From: Podospora bellae-mahoneyi
Lineage: Eukaryota; Ascomycota; Sordariomycetes; Sordariales; Podosporaceae
Reading direction: 5' to 3'
Assembly: GCF_035222275.1 (NCBI RefSeq)
Contig: NC_085881.1
Location: 2,046,001 to 2,110,000, forward strand
DNA: 64,000 bases
How positions within the stretch are numbered: position 1 is the stretch's first letter; each line of letters opens with the position of its first letter. The position numbers were made by a program, and so were the translations under genes. Under the pieces are notes generated by a model. That model saw only the letters and a list, made by a program, of their open reading frames with translations, was not told the origin of the DNA and made no database searches. Positions 31,813 to 43,472 of this stretch are shown here, piece by piece.

Positions 31813-33786
31813 TCAATCAAACAGCCCCTTCAAATCAGGCACCAACCTCCTCAGCGGATGGGCCTCCGTATTAAAAACCCACTCATCCAGACTAATCAAG
31901 TCCGGCTCACTGAACATCAAATAAAAATACTTCAACGTCTCACCCAGCCAAAAGCTCTCCATCGAGTCCGTCTTCTCCGGATACCGTTTGCTCTCATCCT
32001 CGTTCTCAGGGTCATAACGAGTAATATCCGACAGTGCCGCGTTGGCGAGCTCAGTCTTGGTATTCTTCTCGATAGCTTCAAACATCTTCCATGCTTTTTC
32101 AGGCAAGTCCTTTCGGCCGGTTGTGCGGTAGAGAATAAATACCGACTCGATTGCTTCAGGTCGGAGAATGTATCGAGTATCCGGAAGCGACGTGAACCCC
32201 TTGGAGATGTGCTTTTCGGCGATGAGCGAGTTGAGCTCTTCAGGGGAGATGTCATCGGGTGCTTCAAGCTGCCTTTTGATCGCATTTTTCCACTTGGTCT
32301 CGGAAAACGTACACTCTGGCTTCTCGGGCGAGATTGTTAAAGGACAGGGAAGCATGGTGAATGTCTCTGGCATGATCCCCACGGGCATGTGTGAATAGGT
32401 CCAGATGCAACCATCCATCAGTTTCTCCCCGACAGACACATGGGTTTGGTTCTCCACAAGCTTGCCACCGAGGGCGAGCATACCACCTGCGAAGCAAACG
32501 AGATGCTGGCCTTCTGGTTTGAGAGAGTAGACAGTGTCATCGCCGCTTCGGGAGACAGAGACAAGGCCAGAGACAAGGACGTCGGCGTTGTCTGGAAGCA
32601 TAGGCCGGAAGACATTTCGTTTGATGACTGCCTCCATGGCCTTTTCATACATTTCGCGATATTGTGGTAGTAGACCCCCGACGAGAGCATGGGCCTTTGG
32701 GAGATATTCGTACCAAGAGTCAGCCATGGCCCCGATGGTGAAGTCATTATGTAGGTTGAATTCTGTGGTGCGGGCGTTGACAATGACAGGCCACATTCCT
32801 GGGAAACGCGTGGTGTCTTGTTGCTTATGCAGGAGCTCAGTGATGCGATGCGCAGCGTCGAACCATTTTGGGTCTTTGGTGAGGAGAGAAAGCCTGGTGA
32901 ACTCCAGAGCGAATGTGCCAATCTCGGCAAGAAGGACGGATTCGTCGGCTTCCTGGGGTTTGTTTTTGGATGCATCCACAGCGTCCCATCTTGTCATTGG
33001 CATGCGGTTGGGAGTATCGAAGGCGACATAGAGCATTTCTCCAACCTCTGTTGCTTTACGTAGGAGCCGTCTATCGCCACTTAGGTCGTAGGCTGCCAGA
33101 AAGCCACCCAGATATCGAATGTTGGTCTCAAATACGTTCACTTTGTCTCCCGGGGCTTTGGAAAAGTCGATCTTGGACGCAGCTTCCACTGCCTCCTTGA
33201 ACTCATCTTTCAGGTCCATGATCCAGAGGGTGTCGAGACTGTCGACCAAGGTTGCTCCCCAGCCGCCAAAGACATCGCGCTTCCCACCGCTGATGGGCAT
33301 GATCTCGTCACTCATCCAGGCATGCTTGCGGTACGAGTTCCAACAACGCTGAAAGACTTTCTTGACGGCATCTCGGCGTTCGAGTCGAACTTGACGCTCT
33401 GCTGCGGGTTCAGTCTCGATGAACTTTTGAACCTTTGGAAGCCACTGTGGGGAGCCCTGTGGAAACTGGCGCATGTCCTGGACAGGGTAATTGGGCTTCA
33501 ACTTGCTCCATTCGATCTGGTCTGCTGTGTCTTCCTCGTCGTTTTGGTCCTTGTCGTTGGCGTTGCCATCGGTGTTATCGTCGAAGTAGTCATCCGGGGG
33601 GACATAATTAGGATCCCCACTACTGCCGGGCGGGAAATTGTCACCACTGCCATCACCGTGATAGCTCTGGAAAGGGTCAATGACGTAGGAGTATTGGTAT
33701 GATCTCTTGCGGATGGCGAGGAAGACGAATAGGAAGATGCCTGCAATCAAGAAGACATAGCCTCTATTCCTCGAAAAGAGCAGCAT
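31813..33786 (-). CDS. GH47 class I alpha-1,2-mannosidase, type II membrane protein
   Basis: An intronless frame of 657 residues. GH47 enzymes trim alpha-1,2-mannose from N-glycans in the ER/Golgi with calcium and inversion. An N-terminal membrane anchor (about residues 9-25, YVFLIAGIFLFVFLAI) is followed by an acidic stem (DDYFDDNTDGNANDKDQNDE) and the catalytic barrel from about residue 130. Recognisable blocks are SGGKRDVFGGWGATLVDSLD with TLWIMDLKDEF (first catalytic acid region), NVFETNIRYLGGFLAAYDLS, FTIGAMADSWYEYLPKA, YILRPEAIESVFILYRTTG, DSMESFWLGETLKYFYLMFS and FNTEAHPLRR, the last carrying the Ca-binding Thr. The frame is open further upstream, but ATG 33786 immediately precedes the anchor. 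GH47 members in fungi include Golgi trimming enzymes; which step this one performs is not decided by sequence. Confidence 0.95.
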   Translation of the reverse strand: MLLFSRNRGYVFLIAGIFLFVFLAIRKRSYQYSYVIDPFQSYHGDGSGDNFPPGSSGDPNYVPPDDYFDDNTDGNANDKDQNDEEDTADQIEWSKLKPNYPVQDMRQFPQGSPQWLPKVQKFIETEPAAERQVRLERRDAVKKVFQRCWNSYRKHAWMSDEIMPISGGKRDVFGGWGATLVDSLDTLWIMDLKDEFKEAVEAASKIDFSKAPGDKVNVFETNIRYLGGFLAAYDLSGDRRLLRKATEVGEMLYVAFDTPNRMPMTRWDAVDASKNKPQEADESVLLAEIGTFALEFTRLSLLTKDPKWFDAAHRITELLHKQQDTTRFPGMWPVIVNARTTEFNLHNDFTIGAMADSWYEYLPKAHALVGGLLPQYREMYEKAMEAVIKRNVFRPMLPDNADVLVSGLVSVSRSGDDTVYSLKPEGQHLVCFAGGMLALGGKLVENQTHVSVGEKLMDGCIWTYSHMPVGIMPETFTMLPCPLTISPEKPECTFSETKWKNAIKRQLEAPDDISPEELNSLIAEKHISKGFTSLPDTRYILRPEAIESVFILYRTTGRKDLPEKAWKMFEAIEKNTKTELANAALSDITRYDPENEDESKRYPEKTDSMESFWLGETLKYFYLMFSEPDLISLDEWVFNTEAHPLRRLVPDLKGLFD

Positions 33787-34354
33787 TGTGGCAGCTGTAG
33801 AGATCAACGGGCAGGATGGATACCACCCTGAATTTGGATGGGCACCCCGTCCAGGTCGTTCCCAGCGAATCCAGGGACGACATGAATTAAGATTTTGGCG
33901 GGTGGTAGGGGCATTGGCGAACTGCCGGCTTGGCACTGTAAGATACTGTAAATACGATGCGGGCCACGTGGCAGCGCTGAGTGACAGTGACCAACATACT
34001 GTTGTGGACACGCTGTGGCAGCGCTGCCGTGCAGGGGATCTGTGTAATAACGTGTATCCGTAATAAGCTGGCGGGCGACTAGCCCACCACGTCGCCCTCC
34101 CGTCACTCACTGCCCTGCATCATCGATGAAACATCAACAACCACTCATCATGGCGTGAGTCACCGCCGACCAATGTCATCAGACAACACGTTATAAAGGC
34201 AGCGGCTCATCCCTTGCGGTCACTTTGCGGTCATCGACGTTTTCTCCCTGCAGCTGCGACGGAAGGCCAAGTGGGGATGGAATGAGCTTCATTACTTTGA
34301 CGCGTCAACAATGGCATCATTTTAACGACACCACCATACCTTACGCGTGGCATC
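33787..34354. other. Intergenic between the mannosidase and the CHR transporter
   Basis: About 570 bp containing the mannosidase promoter and the transporter 3' UTR. No feature was recognised. Confidence 0.45.
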
Positions 34355-35947
34355 TCACGCATTCACCACACCGTACCTGATCAAGCCCATCAAACCACCC
34401 AACACAATGGCGGACGGAGCATTCAACTTGAAGTACCGACCACCAACATAGCTGGTAGCTGTGATGACAACCCACCAGGGATCATCACCCAAACTGCGAC
34501 CAGCCTGGAATCCTTGGTCAATATACCCCACCATGAAGATTCGATACACGGCCGTATAGATCAAGCCCACGGCGCCGGCGTTGATGCCTCTGAGCACAGA
34601 TTTGACCCATCTCCTGTTCCTTGCCGCGCTCCAGAGTCCCATGGTGCCATGGACCAAGATCAAGCCTGGGCTGAAGATGGCAACCCAGGCAATCAAGGCG
34701 CCTCCAACAGAGCTGTGTCCGGCGTTGATGGCCGTCAAACTCCCGAGGAAGACAGCAATGTTGAAGTTGGGGCCCGGGAAGGCTTGGATGAGGGCGAGGC
34801 CGATCAAAAAGTCGCGAGCGCTCACCCACCCTTCGGCAACAACGTACTCTCGCAGCAAAGGGATGACGACGGGTCCACCGCCAAAGATGATTGTGCCCGC
34901 AAGGTACATGTTGGAGAAGAGGCGGTAGAGGATGGGAGGGCCGGGGTCGGGAAGAACACTGCGTAGCACCATGGCCACGATGAAGCTGAGGAAGAAGGTC
35001 ACGATGATGACTGTGCCAGTCTTCCATGACATGTTGAACCTCAGCTCCTGTGGCACAATGCGTGGTTCGTTCTCAGCAGTCGACCCTGACGGGCGCTCAT
35101 TCTTATTGGCCTCATCTTCGCTGACTGGAAGTTCTGAGCTGGGCCCGGGTTGCGATGGCCCAAGTTCATGGGTATTTCTTGTTGTTGTGGCATTGTTTTG
35201 AGGGCCAGCTTCGGGGTGCGTCGCCCTCTTTCGCTTCACCTTCCTCACCAGAGCTCCGAGTGGGCGATGGATCCAACGGTAGTCATTGACCAAGGTCGCA
35301 ACACCAGACACAAGCATCAAGACGGGAAAGTACCACAGGGCGTTGTACAACATGCCAGCAGCAGCAGTGACAAAGACAATTATCCTCGTCAATGGATCAG
35401 TGATGGCCTTCTGGGACAGCTCCACCGCCGCCAGCGCAATCACGCCGACAGTAGCGGAGTTGAGGCCGGAGAGCAGCGCATACACGATTCGCGGCAAGTT
35501 CTCGTCAATGCTCGACACGCCGATGGAGAGGCCAAACATGCCGATGGCCCCCGGAAGACTCCAGAGCAGGAAGCTAAACAATGCTGCCATAAACCCGCCG
35601 TGGAGCAGGTTGATGCAGTAGAGCATTTTTGTGCTGGCGGGTCCTGACAGCGATTGCGAGATGCTGAAGATCTCCTGAAAGACCTGTTCATCGACCCATT
35701 TTGACTTTTGGACGAACTTTTCGTTGAACTGCGCGCCGGACAATGATAAGCAACTGGTCCTCGCTCCTGTTTTCTCTACGGTTTTTTTTTTCTTTATACT
35801 CACAATCTTGAAGTGGACCGGTGGACCACCAAACGCAGTAACCCCAAGATGCCAATTGACCCGGAGGACCTTCCACCCGCGGCGGGCCAGCGCCCGGAGA
35901 CGGCGGGGCAGTTCCCCCCTATTTTCACCGGCTCCAGTGGAGCTCAT
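34355..35947 (-). CDS. CHR-family chromate ion transporter
   Basis: Two exons (35947..35804, 35728..34355) give 505 residues. The 75-bp intron (GTGAGT...GCGCAG) is a multiple of three with no stop, so an unspliced reading would stay open. The protein has two homologous CHR halves. The N-terminal half carries LGVTAFGGPPVHFKI and then EEIF-type ISQSLSGPASTKMLYCINLL; the C-terminal half carries MYLAGTIIFGGGPVVIPLLR, GLALIQAFPGPNFNIAVFLG and AIFSPGLILVHGTMG. These are the paired F-G-G-P and PGP motifs of the family. A polar loop (about residues 220-300) separates the halves. CHR proteins export chromate or move sulfate-like anions across the plasma membrane. About ten or more hydrophobic helices are visible. 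Induction by chromate is not readable from sequence. Confidence 0.93.
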   Translation of the reverse strand: MSSTGAGENRGELPRRLRALARRGWKVLRVNWHLGVTAFGGPPVHFKIVSIKKKKTVEKTGARTSCLSLSGAQFNEKFVQKSKWVDEQVFQEIFSISQSLSGPASTKMLYCINLLHGGFMAALFSFLLWSLPGAIGMFGLSIGVSSIDENLPRIVYALLSGLNSATVGVIALAAVELSQKAITDPLTRIIVFVTAAAGMLYNALWYFPVLMLVSGVATLVNDYRWIHRPLGALVRKVKRKRATHPEAGPQNNATTTRNTHELGPSQPGPSSELPVSEDEANKNERPSGSTAENEPRIVPQELRFNMSWKTGTVIIVTFFLSFIVAMVLRSVLPDPGPPILYRLFSNMYLAGTIIFGGGPVVIPLLREYVVAEGWVSARDFLIGLALIQAFPGPNFNIAVFLGSLTAINAGHSSVGGALIAWVAIFSPGLILVHGTMGLWSAARNRRWVKSVLRGINAGAVGLIYTAVYRIFMVGYIDQGFQAGRSLGDDPWWVVITATSYVGGRYFKLNAPSAIVLGGLMGLIRYGVVNA

Positions 35948-38900
35948 TTTTGGCTTTGTCGTCTTAAACCCCCAGACGCTCCAAAACAGTTGAGCAATTC
36001 GCCTTTTGCGACGACAAACTTTGAGGAATCGGAGATAGCAGAACGGCTTGTCTCACTCCAAATGGTGTGCGATTTGCATGAAGGAGGGAAGGACCCAGGA
36101 ACTCGGGACAGGCACACGGCAGAGAATTGGGTGAGCTGCAACCTCCCTGCAGCTGAGGCGATGGTGCAATCCTCGGCGTCCATTTGTGGCGTTGTGTGCT
36201 AGCCGACTTTGGTGGTTTTGTCACCAGCTCTTTGTCTCCACTAGGGTTAGGGTTGAACAACGGGGAAGCCCCCTTTCACGATTCAGGGGTTCTTGTATCC
36301 AGACGATGAGCTTCTTGACACCGAAGCTTTTTATATAGAGTAAGACATCAACTTTCACCTTATCCAAACTGAATCTGCCAACCACCACAGTTGATTCTAC
36401 CGCCTAGTCAGCATACCACCAGTACCATGCGCAAGCAACGACGCCTGCACCTTGGGAGACCTATGGAAGGTGAAGGAGCTATCCGGTGCCTTTTTCACAT
36501 CCGACATCACCGTGACTTCGGACTTTTCTGTGTTGTGAAAAATAGATACATTGCTGAGCAGAAAAACGCGGTACCAGCGCCCGCGACAATGCGCCATATG
36601 GTTCTTTCGTGACGAGTGTCTGTACACGTAGAGGAGTCAATTGATATATCACAAACGCATCAACAACACCCGCCCTACGGGGTTGGCGAGGTGCTGGGGG
36701 ACTATAAAAGTCACCGTCACCACCGGCTCCGCTAGGGCCATCCGCTTTACAGGCCAGACCTCCCAAGTTCAAGACATATTTCCCTCACTGGGTTCATCTT
36801 CCCTTATTGTAGGTGTAGCAACCGAGGCAGACTTTGTTATCTTGTCCTGCCTTTGCCTCGCCAAGTCGAGACCGAACACAAGCCGGCCAACTACCTTGTC
36901 AATTAATGAGAGGACATCAACACCGTTCCTCCTCGTGTAGCTTGGCAGAAATGACCTGTGAAGGATACGAAAAGCTCTCAAACCAAACGTCCCAAGTGAG
37001 CAACAATTTCCGCCCGTTCATGACTTTTAACCCTATTTTACTTTACGAGGGAGCCTACAACGGCCTGATGCCCGCCAAACATTTGCATATATAACTTCCC
37101 CCGTGATTATTCTTTCTTACTTTCATCCCATCTAAACCTTTACCTTCATTCCATCTAAGCTTTACCTTTACCTTATCTGAGCCCCCTTTTTTTCCCTCTT
37201 ACTTAAACTTTGAAAACCCCGCTCCCACAGGTCACGAGTCCTACCTGCTTTGCCTCGCCATGACGTCAGAAATAACGAGTCCGTATACAAATCAGATTCT
37301 TGGTCATCAAAATCGCCAGGTCTTTGATGAATCACACACCACCTGCTGTTGAGGACCCCAACCTCATTCTGGGGTCCCTATCGATGCATCACCGTCAAGG
37401 TTCAACGGCCGGCGAGGCAGCATGACTTTGCCGTTCTTCTGATTCTTTACCCACGATGACAAGACGGTACTGCAGACGTATCAGGATATACTACAGGCGA
37501 AGAGGGACGTGACGAGAAGTCGTTCACTGTGGTGTGTTCGATGTGGGTTGCTCCGTGGGTCAGGCAGAAATTGCTCCCAGGGCTCTGTCCTGGCCCACAC
37601 CCACGGGCGTGAGGGTATATTGGTTTGGCCGGTTGGTTTGCTCTGTCTAGATACTCCCGGAATACATCATCAGTTCTTGTACGCTTCTTCCGTGTTTGGT
37701 CGTACCACAGGTTATGATGCCCTTCTTGCGCGGCCTTGTTTGATCAACGACAGTACGCCAGCTATTTTCATAGCGACCACGTCCGGCGGAAGGGCGGATT
37801 TTCTGTCCATCCACCCTCCCCGATCACGACCACATTCACAGACGAGCTACAAAACGAGGGAGATGACACGGTGGTGGCTTTCTCCAAGACGTACCATGGA
37901 GAACCACGCGACATCCCCAGACATGGATCCCAACTAGGAATAAAACCACACGGGGGCGATTCATGGTGTTCGTGCAGCAGACCAACGCGATGCCATACAA
38001 GAAGGACTTTCCACGCCGAACAGGTGGCTTGTGAGTTGATATAGTCTTGGTCGCGGCATTGGCCAACACCCCCAGTCACCGACCCTTATCATGAACTGTT
38101 CGTCAGTATCAACCTAGCATCGCGTTTGGTCATGGAATTGCAAACCTCTTCACCTTTCCGTCCCCCGTGGAAAGTGATAATATCGGGGACCCCGCTCAGT
38201 AGAACCAGTTCTTATTTTTGGATCGTGGGCCGAGACTAGAACATCGAGGAGTAGAAGCACGAATGGGGGAGAGCAGGGTGGTTACTTTTCCATAAGGTAT
38301 CCAGGACGGCCGCTTGCTGCGAGGCATTTATACGGAGGGGATGTTGTCCAAGACTGTGGTAGGTTTCAAGGGGAAGGGGTTTGGCGGCTGATGGCAAGGT
38401 TACCTGACATATCGGAAATAGAAAGGCACAGTTGGATGCGATATTGACTTTTCCCAGACCGTCAGCAAGGCTATCCCTATCTTCAACAGGCGTAACGCAA
38501 ACATCTCGATCCTTCTGACCTACCTACCTCGTGCTCCAAGCCGTGATACTTTGCATGAGTTGTACCCGCGTCCGAGAGAACCGCACGTGGAAATGAAAAT
38601 ATCCCATCACTGCAGGCAATCAATTTTATCATTGGGGATGGTCCACGGATGAGGCCCGGTTGCCGTTACCCGGGCCGAGAGTTTGTCATTTGTAGCTTGA
38701 TTTGTATTGAACAAGTGTGTGTGAGTGAGTGTGACGATCCATTTTCCCAATCTGTACCCCGAGGACCGCCGCATCATGGCCTGGAGGGCGGCTGTGATGG
38801 CCCGTCTTGATGATTGTTAATAATGCAGCTAAGGCCGAAGATCTGACATAACATTATGAAAAAGAGCTGTGGGAGTTGGAAATCTTTGTCTGCTTTTCGT

Positions 38901-39673
38901 GTCGCTTTTGGTGAGGTGAAATAAGAAAAGTATACATGGGTGCCATGGAAGCCATGAAGTGTTTCCACATTCCTTCCAGTCCAGTGAAGAGATAGGCTGA
39001 CTTTCTTCTTGACCAATGCGAGCCCTCTTCCAAATCAGTGATTGATATCAGAACAATATGTAGAGTTAACGATGTTGATCTTTGCCCATGTAATATCAAG
39101 ATACAGCAAAGCAAGTCACGGTCAATCAACTACCTCCAAACCGGGAAAATGTCAATATAGATTGTGCCCAGCCTAGACAGGCGGGCCAATCATCCACGAA
39201 AACTCCAATGAATGAGGTGCGGGGTTGAATAGGCCGGAAATATGAGAGGAGTAAACGTTGTAGGCTGTTCAAAAGTAAATAAATTGATTGCATCGCGGCA
39301 ACCCCCCTTTCGCGGCTACCATGGCCACCGGCAGTTGTGTTCAGATCACTGCCTCCAACTGACTTCCATAACAGTTCTCTCCATTATCATAGAACTGAAA
39401 CGGACCGAGATCCACTCGTTTGTTATTGCTGATCGATGGGATGCATCAAGGCATATGGGTGCTGCGGCGGTCCCAGTTTGTAGCCCTTGGCGGGCTGGAC
39501 CGATACAGGGGAGGGGAAGACGTGGTATTTGAGCCTTCAATAAAGACTGCCATGGTGCTTCCAGATTTCTCTGACATATTTTGCTTCCCTTTGACTGTCA
39601 GGTGTTGTTGACTTCTTCACGCGTGTGCCAAGCTTACCCCTGAACCTTCGAGACAAAAGGAGACAAAGACAAG
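35948..39673. other. Long gene-poor stretch
   Basis: About 3.7 kb in which no frame on either strand shows a recognisable domain or credible exon chain. Notable items are the imperfect CCATCTAA/TTTACCTT tandem sequence at about 37120-37185 and one copy of a possible dispersed repeat at 37554..37632. It could contain lncRNA or unrecognised small genes. Confidence 0.4.
37554..37632. repeat. Possible dispersed repeat, copy 2
   Basis: Shares GTGGGTCAGGCAGA exactly and then, in the same order, TTGCTC, AGG, TGGCC and GGGTATATT with 28503..28576. The similarity was found by eye and is short, so it may be a fragment of an old element or chance. Confidence 0.3.
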
Positions 39674-40850
39674 ATGCACTGGAGCTCCGCTGCAGCTCTT
39701 GCGCTGGTCGCTCCGGCGTCAGCCCTGCTTCGATTCGGCTGTTCTCAGTTGGTCGTTGAGCGAACCGATCCCCTCGTCAACCCCGGCGTGGCACCATCTC
39801 CGCATCTTCATCAGATTATCGGTGGTGTAAGACACTCTGACAACAGAGCAAGGATACATACTAACACGTACTAGAATGCCTTCAATATTTCCATGGAAGC
39901 CGCTGCCGGTGATATCGCCAAGAAGGCGACTTGCACAACTTGCCAATTCTCCGAAGACTTTTCCAACTACTGGACAGCAGTGTTGTTCTTCAAGGCGAGA
40001 AATGGAAGCGTCCATCGAGTACCGCAGATTCCTAACGCCGGCTTCGAAGGTTCCAATGGTGGCATGACTGTGTATTACATGCAAGACGGCCTGGTCAACT
40101 ACCAGCAAACTTCCAAGGTGACGGCGTTCAAGACTGGCTTCCGTATGCTCATCGGCGAGGCCATGTACCGCAACCGAGCCCAGGCATCCAAGTTCCGTCA
40201 AATCACCTACACCTGCCTCAAGACTTTTGGCACGCGTTATCCCGAGACAATGGATTTCCCCAAGGAGCCATGCAACTTCGGAATTATGTCCAACGTTCGT
40301 TTCCCAACCTGTTGGGACGGAAAGAATCTTGACTCTCCCGATCACATGGCGCACATGTCATATCCCGAGTCTGGAACCTTCGAAGGCGGTGGTCCTTGCC
40401 CAGCTTCGCACCCAGTGCGTGTGCCTCAGCTCATGTACGAGGTTATCTGGGACACAAGGCAGTTCAACAACAAGGACTTATGGCCCGAGGATGGGTCTCA
40501 GCCTTTCCTGTGGTCGATGGATGATTCGTAAGTTCTTCGGCCGGCCTGATGTGAATTGCACACAGCTGACATGTTGATAGGACTGGCTTCGGATCGCATG
40601 GTGACTACATGTTTGGCTGGTTGGACGACTCGCTACAGCGTGCCATGGACAGTCCCTGCTACGTCAACTGCCCGACTCTCAAGAGCCAGAGCATCTCGGC
40701 GATGAACCAGTGCTCGGTACCGACCGTGGTCGACGAGCCCATCAATGGCTGTAAGTGGAATCTCGTGAGCAGTTCCTGCGGTGCTCGATGGCAGCTGACA
40801 ATTCTTTGACAGGGCTCAAAGCACTTCCCGGCGCTGCGGAGGAATCTTAG
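39674..40850 (+). CDS. DUF1996 secreted protein
   Basis: Four exons (39674..39826, 39875..40527, 40581..40750, 40813..40850) give 337 residues; all introns are GT-AG and 48-62 bp. The signal peptide is about residues 1-17 (MHWSSAAALALVAPASA). The DUF1996 signature follows: CSQLVVERTDPLVNPGVAPS, PHLHQIIGGNAF (His-x-His), TCQFSEDFSNYWTAVLFFKA, PETMDFPKEPCNFGIMSNVR, FPTCWDGKNLDSPDHMAHMS, PCPASHPVRVPQLMYEVIWD and GSHGDYMFGWLDD. Conserved Cys and His suggest a disulfide-bonded, perhaps metal-binding secreted protein. Function in the family is not established; members occur in large numbers in plant-degrading and parasitic fungi. The last 12 residues are encoded by a separate 38-bp exon. Confidence 0.93.
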
Positions 40851-42183
40851 TCGATGTAGAGGATGCGGAGATAGAGGGGCTGCCGCAGCCTGGGTTCGGG
40901 CATTTTCCTGCAATATACGTCAGAGACAGAGTCAGAGACAAGAGTCAGAAACACTTTTTTACCCTAATGAAGACCGAATGTCCCCTATGTTTCGGGTGAT
41001 AGCCATCCCTGGTCTCAAAAGTGATGCCATATTGAACACGTTATTCCTGGTACAACATGGTGTTCTTTTGTTCCGAGAAGTTCTCGAGTGGTTCAAGCCT
41101 TGAGCATGGTTCCACAAAAGCCAGAGTTACCGACAAGCTGGCAGTGCAGTGCACGAGAACACAACGTTGCTGCTGCAGAAAAACGTGTGATCCTGTCCAA
41201 ACGACGGGCTGGTGATGTCCGTACCCGAGGTGAGGTAGAAGACGAGAATAGAACAGAAGGGGCGAGATGCCTCAACGCCAGATCGAATCGACACCCAATT
41301 GCAGCCCAGGTCTGTGATGATCATTGCTGCAGCCTGAAGTGCTGGTAGCGACTGCAAATAACCATGGTCTCCGACCCGGCAATGACTGACTCTTTCGATC
41401 CGCTGGTATCCGGTGAGCCGGCCCTTTTGACTACTCAATTCTTGGTTGTGGCGTGTTGAAGGAGAGCAGCTTTCCACGCTCGACCGCGCACTCCGCGGTT
41501 GATGATGCCCTGGCGGAGACCGCGGTGGGCATCCAGCGCAACGTAGCACTGGCAATGGCCGTGGGTTGCCCCACCCCTCGGGCGCCCCACCGCTGGCGAT
41601 GGCCTGGCATCTGACTGCGGCACAGCAGCTTTTGTGGAATTCAGCGCGGTTGCAACAGTGACGTCTTGTGACGACGGGCCGGCCACTGGAATACGAAGTT
41701 CTTCAATCTACAATGTTTGCATCCGCTGTCACATCTCTGCAAGAGCGGATAACTACACACTCGTTCTTTGGGCCCTTTTCTCCAATCACACTGAGCTTCT
41801 AGCCAGGTCCTACAGTTCACCGACTTCTGGCATTACACTACACACGAGAAGATCTGCAGCCTCAAGGCCGCTTAGGGAACCTCGCGCCCCTCGCCTCGTT
41901 TGTGCAAATCCCATGGCGCAGCTCTATTGACGGCCTGCCACTCCGAGCAACCGGGTCCATGAAGCCGAGGTGGAATTGACGGTGAGGGAGGGGAAGCTTG
42001 GAACTTGGAACGGAATATAAGCTGGATATATCCCCGGCCAGAGCCAAATATTCAGAACCAACATTCCAGTCGCTTCAAGTGGATCAAAACACCATCACAG
42101 ATTCAGTCACCATATTTCTCAACCTTCTCAACTCACTCTCAACACCACACCACACCACACATACCATTTAACTTCGCTCCAAA
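40851..42183. other. No gene seen; promoter of the Alt a 1-like gene at right end
   Basis: About 1.3 kb. The right end carries TATAAGC (42015..42021) about 165 bp upstream of the next start codon and a CA-rich 5' UTR. The remaining sequence shows only unsupported short frames. Confidence 0.4.
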
Positions 42184-42822
42184 ATGCATCTCACTTCCGT
42201 CCTCTCCCTTGCGGCACTCCCCCTCCTCACCTCGGCCTCCCCCATCTCCACCAGGCAAACGACCTCAAACGGGACCTCTTGCTCCAACACCTCCTTCAAC
42301 GACTTCCAATGGCAGGCATCCAACTTTGACTTTCACGCCTCATTCATTTTTAGCACCCCCGCACACCAAAACTCCTGGGGCTACGCCTCCTTCGACCTCT
42401 TCAACCCCGCCGATAAGAGCACAGTTCAATGTTCTGCCGCTAGCAACCAGATCAATGACTTCTTCTACGGCACCATTCAATACAGCTGCAACGACACCCT
42501 CCGCGGAGGCTCCACTAAGTTTGACTTCAACAGGCCTTCCGGCGAGTTGAGAGTGGAACAGAGCTGGACCTGCAGAGACCAGGACCCGCAGTACCCGTAA
42601 GCCGTTGCCATTTTGCACATTGACTTGGGTTAATTGAGTTCTAACATGATAAACAGCATCACATTCACTGCCAAGGGCTCAGCAAACGTCACCCTCGGCT
42701 GCACCGAGGACTTTTACCAGAATGCCAACTGGACTATGGGCGACATTTACTCTAGGAGAACGATCACCTGCGGCAAGGTCGACTCGGCCGTCGTCCCCTA
42801 TGAGATCTCAGCTATTGCCTGA
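42184..42822 (+). CDS. Alt a 1-like (AA1-like) secreted protein
   Basis: Two exons (42184..42596, 42657..42822; 60-bp intron GTAAGC...AAACAG) give 192 residues. The signal peptide is about residues 1-18 (MHLTSVLSLAALPLLTSA). The mature protein shows the beta-rich pattern of the Alternaria Alt a 1-like family: FNDFQWQASNFDFHASFIFS, TPAHQNSWGYASFDLFNPAD, CSAASNQINDFFYGTIQYSC, LRVEQSWTCRDQDPQYP, ITFTAKGSANVTLGCTEDF and YSRRTITCGKVDSAVVPYEI. Cysteines are placed for disulfides. Such proteins are small secreted fungal proteins, some of them effectors or allergens; a specific role is not readable. The start opens the signal peptide. Confidence 0.88.
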
Positions 42823-43472
42823 TTTTGACTGCGCTCAACATTGAAGGCGGGGCAGCGATGATATTGACGACGGGATGAGGATATGAAAATAGACAATGTA
42901 CATGGCTTGAATACGGTACAAATGGCAGACGACGACGATGTATTATCTGTTTTTTTTTCTTTTTGTTCGCATACCATAGAGAGGAGGATTATGTTTCTCG
43001 GTTGATGAAAAGTTGGGCTATTTAATGGTTAATGAGATGAAAGAAGCTTGTTACATAAACCAACCTAAGCTGTGACATCACCATTTCGCAAGCGCCATTT
43101 GATCGAGTTTCTTTCACTAGGGTACCTGAGATCGATCGAGGTTGATCTGACAAATGGAACACGATTTCATTCTAACTAAAGATCTTGGGACAATCTGCGA
43201 GATATGCAAGCCCTTGAACTATATCCGCGCCGTTGGTAACCCGGTTCTGTTTTGCGACCTGTCCAGCCAGAACTCTACTTCAAATCGACGTCATGTACTG
43301 ACGGCATTGAGTGCAAGCGTATTGAGAGAGTGTTTGAAGAATTGAGCAGTTGTAATGTCCTCTCCCTGCGAATAACGGACCATTCCTAACAATATATGAG
43401 ATCTCATTGCAGCAGACTCCGCAAATTCATCTCACACTCATATTTTACTACCCTATTTATCAACTCACCAAA
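42823..43472. other. No gene seen
   Basis: About 650 bp, AT-richer, containing the 3' UTR of the Alt a 1-like gene. Nothing recognised. Confidence 0.4.

Noticed and set aside
29485-35947. Dioxygenase, mannosidase and transporter genes considered as a biosynthetic or detoxification cluster
   Set aside because: No core synthase, no shared regulator and unrelated predicted roles; same-strand adjacency alone is weak evidence in fungi.
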